From the NCBI GenBank assembly GCA_900404475.1, contig OUQQ01000112.1:1-29037 (forward strand): DNA of 29,037 nucleotides. Reading direction: 5' to 3'. Origin of the DNA: Spongospora subterranea (Eukaryota; Endomyxa; Phytomyxea; Plasmodiophorida; Plasmodiophoridae). Shown in pieces: positions 22,629 through 29,037 of the stretch (within the stretch, counting starts at the first letter, position 1; every line of letters starts with the position of its first letter). The translations under genes and the position numbers were made by a program. Below the pieces are notes generated by a model. It searched no databases and had not been told where the DNA came from. It worked only from the letters and a program-made list of their open reading frames with translations.

Positions 22629-22961
22629 TGACGAATAAACTGTTGTACCTGTTATTTTGTACCTCCATTGCCTGCAAGATGAAGCGAGAAAACCTGGCTC
22701 TGAAAAGCCTCGCCTGCCTCCAACGGATCCAGGCTTGGTCGTGCGGTAACTCTCAGATAAATTGTCGAAATCCCGAGTATAATCGAAACGCTGTTTTATC
22801 TGACTGAGCTCAACCGGAGCGTTGTTGTCGCCCGGCCACAGCACCGTCTTGCTCACCCCGTTCTCCTTCTTCGCCTCCTCAAAACAAATGGGATATTCCG
22901 CTAACGGTTTTCTCGAGAACACCGCACTACTGTAACGATAACGAGGTTGTTCTACGGTCAT
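22503..22961 (-). CDS. Hypothetical protein, overlaps the membrane-protein gene in antisense
   Basis: The ATG at 22961 opens a frame whose first about 75 codons look coding (MTVEQPRYRYSSAVFSRKP, WPGDNNAPVELSQIKQRFDY). No family recognised. The last 42 or so codons lie antisense to the end of the membrane-protein gene and look like its shadow. The true 3' end may therefore be a splice donor somewhere before 22628, or the gene may truly overlap. Convergent arrangement. Confidence 0.35.
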   Translation of the reverse strand: MTVEQPRYRYSSAVFSRKPLAEYPICFEEAKKENGVSKTVLWPGDNNAPVELSQIKQRFDYTRDFDNLSESYRTTKPGSVGGRRGFSEPGFLASSCRQWRYKITGTTVYSSSQSTAGQYIPFFSRILEDHHRYSYCDQYSKPNRYYKYSAKV

Positions 22962-23186
22962 GCCAATTTTCCGCCTACACTCGGATACAACGTTGCATAA
23001 CGGTGATGCATGGCAGTTACGTTCGGTGTGTGGTATAGGGTAACGATGATGACTGGTTTGGTCCAGTGATCAGACATTGATGATCGCGTTACCCCTGAGT
23101 GGTGATCGATTCCAAGTGTTGCTCTTCACTGGTGCATTTGCATTGAATGATCAGGGTGTGTTGTCATTTGGAGCGAAGTTCTTTGA

Positions 23187-23405
23187 ATGATGGACCTAGA
23201 GAAAGATTGCAAGAACACCTCGAATCCCATTACGGGTGATGCACAGGGACAGGGTGGCACCAGTTTTCCATTGGTGTTGAAAACGAGCAAGTTTCAGGTA
23301 AGGAGAACGACGTCATTTGCTGACCAGTCGGAAGTTGCTCCTATTGGTGAAATATCAAGAAAAAAATTGGAACAATCCGAAACACTGGCCGTCTGCAGTA
23401 CATAA
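23187..23405 (+). CDS. Small hypothetical protein, 72 residues
   Basis: ATG at 23187; polar sequence with LVLKTSKFQVRRTTSFADQS and ISRKKLEQSE, no recognised family. A good donor-like GTAAGG at about 23298 would allow splicing to an acceptor near 23398 and a different hydrophobic C-terminus (RYSALVLIILLVCLHYL), but that version runs antisense into the zinc-finger gene. The unspliced reading is preferred. It starts about 225 bases from the divergent gene at 22961. Confidence 0.35.
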   Translation: MMDLEKDCKNTSNPITGDAQGQGGTSFPLVLKTSKFQVRRTTSFADQSEVAPIGEISRKKLEQSETLAVCST

Positions 23406-23483
23406 ACTCCACTGAGATTTACAGCCAAGTTCTTGCCCTGTTCAAGAGTGTTAATAGTTTAGGTAGATACAGTGCATTAGTTC

Positions 23484-24134
23484 TCATAATTCTGCTCGTA
23501 TGTCTTCACTATCTGATGATGAATATTCGGACTTTGTTATCAGGCTCATTGTCGATGCAACTACCCCTGCCTGGGCGAGAATATCCATCTCTCGGTCGAC
23601 ATCGCTTTTGATGGGAGTTGTGGTGCTGATCAGCTTGATAGGTGCGGCTTTCTCAAGTTCGATAATCGTAATAACAGTTGCCCTCTCAGACGGATCATGC
23701 TTCAGAGTATGTTTTCTCGCATTGTAGGCCCTGCAGAATAGTTGGCAGCATACAGAGCAGGCGAAAGGTTTCTCTCCTGTATGACATCTTTCGTGCCGAT
23801 GCAATGACCCTGCTTCTGCAAATGCTCTTGAGCATATCTCACATACATAGGGTCTCTCGCCAGTGTGGATTCGAAGATGGCGCTTCAAATCCGACCCTTT
23901 CCGAAACGTCTTATCGCATACCCCACAGTTGAACGGACGTTCATCTTTATGGATGCTTGCATGATGTTTTAGATTTGCTATTGAGTCAAACTTTTCATAG
24001 CATTTCGGGTGTTTGCAACCGACAGTTAACAAGGGTCCATGCCCATGTTGTTGTTGAGCTGCTTCACCTCCTGTCGATGATGCTAGACTTAATAAGGCGG
24101 AGGATGCCATGCATTCACTCGGGGATAACTGCAT
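23484..24134 (-). CDS. C2H2 zinc-finger protein, four fingers
   Basis: A probable sequence-specific DNA-binding transcription factor, 216 residues, one exon. Four tandem fingers: C40/C45/H58/H62 (an atypical four-residue Cys spacing), C70/C73/H86/H90, C98/C101/H114/H118 and C126/C129/H142/H146. They are joined by TGERP- and TGEKP-type linkers (RIHTGERPYVC, CHTGEKPFAC), the mark of Kruppel-type DNA binding. The N-terminus is Ser/Ala/Gln rich. The C-terminal tail of about 70 residues is acidic near its end (SSSDSEDI). No partner or target can be read from the sequence. Additional 5' exons cannot be excluded. Confidence 0.85.
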   Translation of the reverse strand: MQLSPSECMASSALLSLASSTGGEAAQQQHGHGPLLTVGCKHPKCYEKFDSIANLKHHASIHKDERPFNCGVCDKTFRKGSDLKRHLRIHTGERPYVCEICSRAFAEAGSLHRHERCHTGEKPFACSVCCQLFCRAYNARKHTLKHDPSERATVITIIELEKAAPIKLISTTTPIKSDVDREMDILAQAGVVASTMSLITKSEYSSSDSEDIRAEL

Positions 24135-24557
24135 GGGTAGCGTTGGAGAGAGGTAGAATGAGTGCTAATTTACTGGCTAAAGATGGGAAGAAGCAATAGG
24201 GCAGTGCAGACTCAAACATCAGAGCTCGGACAGGGCGTTAACAGTGACACAGTGCAATTGCGTCCTGAATTCATTGGCAAGGGCCAAGGCGGTCTGCCCT
24301 CTGTGACTCAAATAATGCAGCCACAACTCTTACAGCTGTAACCTGACGCGTCAGAGAGTGGAACTACCCATATTCTGCCATAGCAAGCTCAAAAACACAT
24401 GACAGAGTGTAGAAAACTGAAACAATGACATGTTTCCGATTGGCTGCTTGAATTTCTATTGCGGCTTTGTTTCGGGCCTCCGTTTCCCTGTATTGACTGA
24501 GTTTCGATTTTTCGTACAGAAAGAAGTAAATATTATTATGTTTATAGATAAACCGAT
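24135..24557. promoter_or_regulatory. Region upstream of the zinc-finger gene with a 12-bp palindrome
   Basis: Lies between the AP-2 sigma stop and the zinc-finger start, both on the minus strand, so it holds one gene's 3' end and the other's promoter. CTGACGCGTCAG at 24343-24354 is a perfect 12-bp palindrome, about 210 bases upstream of the zinc-finger start. It shares the TGACGC/GCGTCA half-sites with the inverted pair at 11488-11527. No gene seen. Confidence 0.4.
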
Positions 24558-25061
24558 TTACTCCAACTTCTCTAGTTCCTGCATGCGTGATAAAATTGTA
24601 TTCTTATTTGTTTCTTGTAATTCTCCGGCCAAGATAAACTCATCGATAATTGCGTATACCTTGTAGAAGTTGAAAACTAGATCCAGTTCACAGACATTTC
24701 CGAAATATTTATCCAGAAGTTCAACGAAAAAATGGATAGCTTCTAGGTACGCAAACTCGTTATCGTTGATGTCAATACCAAAGCTGAAATAGAGACCAGC
24801 GTAGCGACGGTAAACAATCCGGAATGTTCTGTACTATCAGGGAAAATATCAGACCGTATCACATTGACCGTTTCACACGGTCAAGCAGATCCGATATATG
24901 CAACTAACCTCAATAAAATTCGTGAATTTACTATCTCGATTAACCACAAGGTGATGGACTTCTCGTTCAACACTTCGCTTCTCATGGTTCTCATACGGAG
25001 TGTACCATTTTGATAGTCGAGTTTTCCCTTGCCTGTTCTGAAGCAGGACAAACTGAATCAT
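24558..25061 (-). CDS. AP2S1: AP-2 complex subunit sigma (clathrin adaptor small chain)
   Basis: Small subunit of the AP-2 adaptor for clathrin-mediated endocytosis at the plasma membrane; its longin fold helps bind acidic dileucine signals. Exons 25061-24909 and 24833-24558 encode 142 residues, the same length as the human protein. Family hallmarks are all present: [20 protein letters not shown] at the N-terminus, then [40 protein letters not shown] and a final ELEKLE. The single intron has GT-AG ends and phase 0. The LAGELQET...ELEKLE ending resembles plant, fungal and protist forms more than animal ones. The ATG overlaps the stop of a short upstream ORF. Confidence 0.95.
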
Positions 25062-25195
25062 TGTCCAACGATGTAGATGGATGTTGTGTGCGTCGTGACG
25101 CGCCGCCGTGCTCTGACGATATCTGCATTAAACGGGGCGTCAACAGGCTTCTCCCCGTCAGTGGCTGACTGGATGTCATGGGCCGCGCCACACAT
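25058..25195 (-). other. Possible upstream ORF overlapping the AP-2 sigma start (ATGA)
   Basis: An ATG at 25195 opens 45 codons whose TGA (25060-25058) overlaps the AP-2 sigma ATG (25061-25059) as ATGA. It could be a regulatory uORF in the 5' leader or the 3' end of an upstream gene; the frame is open further upstream to about 25252 with coding-like content (RRHRKAVKRGVGCAMCGAAH). Confidence 0.3.
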
Positions 25196-25708
25196 CGCAC
25201 ACCCAACTCCTCTCTTGACGGCTTTTCTGTGTCGCCGATTCGCGTTTAGGCCTTGGCAAGGTCAGGGTCAACGACGGGAATCAGTGAATTCACCTGGCTC
25301 CATTCTCCTTCCGATATAACGGATTCTATCGGCGAGTTCACAGGCTGATATCGAGATGTTGATTCGCTGACAGGATTAAACCGACGGATCGATCGGTGGC
25401 TTTCCAAACAAGACGGTTCTAATCTGTACGTCAATAAATGACCTCATAGCGTCGTTGAACGTTACGAATTTTTGTATTACGAAGGATTAAGACCCGGTCT
25501 TTTCTAGAACAAACCCGCTTTCGTTCGTCTCCATGACTTCAGTTTTTGGTACAAAAAGTGTGCTTAAAATAGTTTTTCAATTTTTTTTATTGTTTTTTTC
25601 TCTACATATTGTCATATAAATACATGTATGTAGGGTATAACTCTGGGCTGAATAATGCTATAAGCGTTTGACATTCCCTAAGCGCTTTGATATCCACAGC
25701 TAGCAGAT
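25196..25708. other. Unassigned region upstream of AP-2 sigma, with T-rich tract
   Basis: A minus-strand frame at 25434-25246 looks coding by composition (PVNSPIESVISEGEWSQVNS) but has no ATG and no recognised family; it may be an exon of an unseen gene. About 25540-25640 is strongly T- and AT-rich with several poly-T runs, consistent with non-coding spacer before the gene at 25709. Confidence 0.3.
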
Positions 25709-25970
25709 ATGCAGTTGCCAAATGGGTACTTGGACATGGGAAACTGTATTCGCCTGGGCGACACGGAAACCCGTGCAATGTTCCCGACCAGATTCTCTCG
25801 GAATGTCAAAACCAGGCACGCCGCCTTTGTGGTCATCAACAGGTTTCAGGTGTTATGGTAGTCCATCGAATGTTGATCATAGCAACGACGCGGCTAATGT
25901 AGCGTACAATGATGTGCTAGGAAAATCACGAAAGAACGACTTTTACGATTGGGACTTGTATGCACCATAG
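25709..25970 (+). CDS. Small unrecognised two-exon gene, 73 residues
   Basis: Exons 25709-25842 and 25883-25970, split by a 40-nt GT-AG intron, join in phase to 73 codons plus stop. The joined frame reads consistently as coding: MQLPNGYLDMGNCIRLGDTE, then FPTRFSRNVKTRHAAFVVIN across the junction, ending KNDFYDWDLYAP. It has no signal peptide or membrane segment, and is rich in Asn, Asp, Arg and Thr. I do not recognise the family. In the continuous sequence the other two frames are also partly open, so the splice is the deciding assumption. Confidence 0.5.
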
Positions 25971-26280
25971 GTCAATTCTCCATAGTGTTTGCCCTACGAT
26001 TCAAAGATGAAATTTGAATGACCAACACAGCCTGCGTGTCCTGTTGACACCTCAACAGAATCTGGTGAAACGGTGAACGGGTTTTCAAATCTCCCAGTGG
26101 ATACAGTTTTCATTGGCATCGACATGTAAAGTCGCGTTCAGGGGTCATTGGTGAACGTTTTTGTCCAGGCAAGCCAACCCCCATGTGTATTCTACGGAAA
26201 CGATGCGATGCAAGTTGCAATGAACATGGCGATAGGTCTGAGCTGAAAGATGTTAAAAGCGGGATGAACCGTTCCTATGA
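25971..26280. other. Unassigned stretch between two convergent small genes
   Basis: Short open segments on both strands (for example PACPVDTSTESGETVNGF on + near 26040-26090) hint at extra exons of either flanking gene, but none could be joined with confidence. No repeat or structural RNA seen. Confidence 0.2.
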
Positions 26281-26577
26281 TCACAGCTGGCAACGATAGA
26301 TTTTCAGATTATCTAACGGAAACACTGGCCCGGGCAAACCGTTTACAAGATCATGATGGTAAACCAACCATGGTGGCTTGAGTGTGGCATCACCTGCGTG
26401 ATTCATCAGGCTGGCCTCGCCACCTGGTCTTTTCAGATACATGTCGTTTTTTCTCAAGATATCGCGTCGCTTACGATTTCTCAAATTCTCTTGTTGAGTT
26501 TTATGAAGATGGGCCAGTGAATCCGCAGCTCGTACCGAAGCGGGTCCAATCGTGGTCAGGATCGCTGCAGAAGCCAT
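26281..26577 (-). CDS. Hypothetical protein, possibly continued by a further exon
   Basis: ATG at 26577; 98 codons of coding-like sequence, no family recognised. The N-terminus MASAAILTTIGPASVRAADS is followed by a basic helical stretch (LRNRKRRDILRKNDMYLKRP), so a mitochondrial presequence is conceivable. A GTTGCC donor near 26298, followed about 50 nt later by a TTTCAG acceptor, would replace the last four residues with a longer C-terminus reaching about 26100. The two possible acceptors give different frames, so I keep the unspliced end. Confidence 0.35.
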   Translation of the reverse strand: MASAAILTTIGPASVRAADSLAHLHKTQQENLRNRKRRDILRKNDMYLKRPGGEASLMNHAGDATLKPPWLVYHHDLVNGLPGPVFPLDNLKIYRCQL

Positions 26578-26896
26578 GGTGTCGCAAAAACAAGTTCGTT
26601 GATCCAGAGAGAAATCGCGAGAATGATCCGAAAACCTTTAGATGAGCATGCCAGAATCAGACGCAGAATTCACTTGAACCGGTGGTTAAACAGCCCATTA
26701 TTCCTGAAACATGGAAATACGACAAACAACGAGACATCGTTTTGTCGTGGATGTCAGCGACACCGTTTGATACACAGTGCTGTGCTTCGCCCCTTAAATC
26801 GTTGGCGATGTCGCCACAAACGAATTCACGAACGCGTTGGCGTTCAACGCACTCACATGATCGACCAAGATGGGGAGTTTGTCCCTTTCAGCATGA
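26578..26896. other. Unassigned region, several short ORFs on both strands
   Basis: All three plus-strand frames are partly open (one of 146 codons, 26599-27039, lies antisense to the degraded duplicate copy). None begins convincingly, splices cleanly or resembles a known family. Probably spacer plus decayed duplicate sequence. Confidence 0.2.
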
Positions 26897-27250
26897 TTAC
26901 GCCTTCAAATGGAATCGGGGATGAAATGACGATGTTCTTGCACTCTCTCCATGGTTGCTGCTCAAATCGATCTCATCGCTCAGCTTATTGCATCGATATT
27001 GAATCAGGGTGTTTTGAACCCAAAGCAACAAGGATTTGAGTTCAGCTGACAATTTCATGGGCTCGAAATTCGGGAACAATCGTGGAAGACTGGTCATAGA
27101 TTTTGTGAGAATTGCCTAATAGGTACTTAGATCCTCGCTTCCCTGATACCAATGGAAGATCTGGTCCAAGGGGATTCAACACTAATGTTCGTCTCAAAGC
27201 GTTGACGTATTATGAATACGACGACCAGATGGATAACGCTGCGAAAACAT
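26897..27250 (-). pseudogene. Diverged, frameshifted inverted copy of the 27315-27830 gene
   Basis: Read from an ATG at 27250 on the minus strand, this aligns in order with the plus-strand gene downstream: PSGRRIHNTS against PSGFPIHSTS, RRTLVLN against RRTLVLT, DQSSTIVPEFRAHEIV against DQYSTIVSEFHSHGIA, IDLSSNHGE against IDLSSNHRE, and RFHLKA against RFHSKR. Relative to that copy it has an extra five bases after the STS codons and a one-base loss before the shared intron, both breaking the frame, and an early TAA after RFHLKA. The shared intron is recognisable (about 48 nt, same acceptor). Either a pseudogene or a fast-diverging paralogue with a different exon structure. Confidence 0.5.
26945..26984. 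repeat. 40-nt inverted rep, left arm (with 27614-27653)
   Basis: Reverse complement of 27614-27653 with 38 of 40 bases identical by hand alignment, far above the similarity of the surrounding duplicated sequence. It spans the end of the shared intron and the start of the IDLSSNH exon. Confidence 0.8.
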
Positions 27251-27284
27251 GGCCCAGTTTTATCTTCAAAAGCGACAGTGTTTC

Positions 27285-27302
27285 AACAAGCCGGAGCTTG
27301 TT
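27285..27302. promoter_or_regulatory. Palindrome AACAAGC-CGGA-GCTTGTT between the duplicated genes
   Basis: A perfect 7-bp inverted pair around a 4-base loop, in the 64 bases separating the two divergent start codons of the duplicated pair (27250 on -, 27315 on +). It may be a shared control site or the scar of the inverted duplication. Confidence 0.35.
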
Positions 27303-27314
27303 TCTTCGAGAAGC

Positions 27315-27830
27315 ATGGATGAAATGGGGCATCGCCCATCTGGCTTTCCTATCCATAGTACTTCAACGAGGCGAACATTAGTGCTAACTGTCCGATTTTG
27401 TCGTCGCAAAACCATCAAACACACCTTTGGACCACAGTTAAGTTGTCTGTGTATTGGGGTCTGAAGGGTTAGGAAAGCGAGATCTAACTGACACAATCTC
27501 TGATCAATATTCCACGATAGTGTCCGAGTTTCACAGCCATGGGATTGCCAGGCTGCAGCGGAATTCCGTGTTTCCTGAGGTCGATGCTCGCTGATTTTGG
27601 TGTCGACAGCAACGCTGAGCGATTAGATCGATTTGAGCAGCAACCATAGAGAGGATACCGGGTGAGTCTGGCCAAGCGTTTTCCATAGCTGACCCCACTC
27701 TGGCTGCAAGAGTTTCGTCACTGCATCAACCCGATTCCATTCCAAACGCGTCCAATCTGAACACAGCAAGCGGGTCTTCAACTCAGCTCTTCATCGTGAT
27801 GTAAATCAGAATAGCTTAGGAAGGTTGTAG
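27315..27830 (+). CDS. Unrecognised gene, intact copy of an inverted duplicate pair
   Basis: Exons 27315-27441, 27473-27579, 27627-27661 and 27713-27830 join in phase to 128 codons plus stop. Introns are 31, 47 and 51 nt, all GT-AG. The start MDEMGHRPSG is chosen because similarity to the inverted copy begins there; an in-frame ATG at 27249 would add 22 residues. Content is basic and hydrophilic: KRDLTDTISDQYSTIVSEFH, then IDLSSNHRED, then TRFHSKRVQSEHSKRVFNSA. No domain, signal peptide or membrane segment is evident. The best evidence that it is a gene is that its exons and second intron are mirrored in the divergent copy at 26897-27250. An unspliced alternative stops at 27594 after PEVDAR. 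The 31-nt intron is the least certain step. Confidence 0.5.
27614..27653. repeat. 40-nt inverted repeat, right arm (with 26945-26984)
   Basis: Contains the last 13 bases of the intron (ending GATTAG) and the first 27 bases of the exon encoding IDLSSNHRE. The two arms are about 630 bases apart in opposite orientation. Confidence 0.8.
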
Positions 27831-28017
27831 GTAAAGATCGCGAATATATGATTTGGCCCAAACCTTTTACCCTACCTTGCTTGCGTAATTACGCCTATAT
27901 CACACAACGGAACAGCCCTCCTCGACGATTCGATTCATAAGATTCTGACCCTCATGGGCAGGCGATTGCACAGCGAAGTTTAGGAAATCGGATAAATGTA
28001 TTTTATGAAGTAGAACA

Positions 28018-29037
28018 TTACGAGGATGGCGAAGTGCTATCAACGACGTAAAACAGAATCGCCATGTAGTGAAGCGCGGATCCGACCAACACCCATAAAT
28101 GCCAAATGATGTGCATCGCTGGCCGACCATGGCCTTGGATTAGAAACAGTACTCCGATCGTGTAAGCCACGCCACCTTGCAAAAGCAAAAATAACGCTGG
28201 TTCGGGAATCAGCTTTGATTGTATAACCGGGATTGCTGCAACAACCTAAGGAGCGTCAGCGAAAATTAGCAGATAATTGTCAACTGTGGTCAACTTACAC
28301 ACATCCACCCCATTGTCAGATAAAGCGTCGTCGAAATCTACAACGGTGAATCAGAAAACGTGAAGGTAAAACTAACAGTAATTAATGATTGGCGTACGAC
28401 AGTAAAATGCTTGTGTGTTCGCATAAACGTGGAGAAAGCCCGAAACAAGCTAATAGCCAGATAGCGAGCAGCATCGGTTGGGCGATTTCTGGGCGCATTT
28501 CAAGCGATATCACCAGAAACGGGGTATATGTTCCAGCAATCAGAGTGAACACGCTTCCGTGGTCGAGATATTTGAACAACGACTTGGCAGCTCGTAGTTT
28601 GAACAAGCTGTGATACAATGTAGAGCTGAGGTACGTCAGACAAAGCGCAAACGTATAGGGTGCAGTGCCGAGGAGCGGGCGCCAGTTTGGCGACAGCAAC
28701 GCCTTCTTAATCAGTATCCACGAGCACATTATTGCGACGATGAAGCCGATGCCATGGGTGATGGAATTGATAACTTCATGAACGTAGAGATTGCTCTCGC
28801 AATCAACTGTAGGCGATGGTGCAGATGAGTGTTTCTGCAGTTCTCGCACAGAATCAGAAATACCTGTGATGGCCGTATCGCATTCTTGAATGGCAGTTAC
28901 GATGGACTCCCCTAATTGGTTTGATGAGACATCGAGGTTCTTTAGCGTTGAGTTACATTTAAGAATTGCTGAACCATTATAGCAATCAGGGGCGATGTGA
29001 TGTCAATGGATACAATGCGGGTACAAAGGATTCGGTC
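28018..29037 (-). CDS. Hemolysin III / PAQR-family membrane protein, 5' end outside window
   Basis: A multi-pass membrane protein of the HlyIII/adiponectin-receptor superfamily, whose members are proposed metal-dependent hydrolases or receptors. Conserved motifs are in order: YVHEVINSITHGIGF, YLSSTLYHS, LDHGSVFTLIAGTYTPF, and near the end HIIWHLWVLVGSALHY; these supply the Glu, Asp and three His typical of the metal site. Several hydrophobic helices are visible. Exons: about 28969 down to about 28385; about 28346-28308 (ISTTLYLTMGWMC); about 28254-28018 (VVAAIPVIQSKLI to the stop). The donor of the intron near 28385 is not a clean, phase-compatible GT. The N-terminal extension (STLKNLDVSSNQLGESI, then SDSVRELQKH) is hydrophilic and helical and lacks an ATG; an upstream exon probably begins before the window edge. 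Confidence 0.85.

Noticed and set aside
26951..26980. The repeat arm read as a 30-nt GT-AG intron or introner element
   Set aside because: It can be read so on one strand, but the opposite strand gives a shared exon and acceptor in both copies, which explains the repeat better.
26599..27039. 146-codon plus-strand ORF
   Set aside because: Its second half is antisense to the degraded duplicate copy, it has no convincing start and it matches nothing; more likely fortuitous.
28382..28849. PAQR protein starting at 28849
   Set aside because: That position is GTG, not ATG, and the frame stays open and coding-like upstream to about 28969.

Overview
This is a nuclear window from a ciliated or flagellated eukaryote with a compact genome. 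Most genes carry many short spliceosomal introns, mostly about 45-60 nt and GT-AG, with little space between genes. Two genes belong to cilium building (IFT140 and a DYNLT2B-type Tctex light chain). The AP-2 sigma subunit reads closer to plant, fungal and protist forms than to animal ones by eye, so a protist or zoosporic lineage is more likely than an animal. I cannot name the species. No rRNA, tRNA, CRISPR array or transposase was recognised.

Layout. 1-1297 (+) is the C-terminal part of a Blm10/PA200 (PSME4) proteasome activator. 1594-4504 (+) is a 13-exon enoyl-CoA hydratase/3-hydroxyacyl-CoA dehydrogenase ending in a peroxisomal SKL signal. 4623-5858 (-) is an unrecognised 8-exon gene, head to head with the Tctex light chain at 5903-6433 (+). 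6520-11298 (-) is a long coiled-coil golgin with a C-terminal GRIP domain. 11791-14296 (+) encodes an RNase III-like protein with two dsRNA-binding-like domains and an unusual first catalytic motif. 14704-20012 (+) is a complete 23-exon IFT140 gene that appears to use one GC-AG intron.

From 20249 the character changes: an intronless glycine-rich secreted protein, an intronless acidic single-pass membrane protein, two small hypothetical genes, a four-finger C2H2 zinc-finger protein (-) and a two-exon AP-2 sigma gene (-). The stretch 25700-27830 holds small unrecognised genes, including an inverted duplication: an open copy at 27315-27830 (+) and a diverged, frameshifted copy at 26897-27250 (-), sharing an intron and a 40-nt near-identical inverted repeat over its 3' splice site. 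The window ends in a hemolysin III/PAQR-family membrane protein (-), cut at its 5' end.

How they fit together: IFT140 and the Tctex light chain both serve retrograde intraflagellar transport (IFT-A and dynein-2). The golgin and AP-2 sigma serve vesicle traffic, the SKL-tagged enzyme peroxisomal beta-oxidation, and PA200 the proteasome. I see no operon-like logic linking them. All exon boundaries were derived by hand from reading frame, GT/AG sites and remembered family motifs; none has transcript support.
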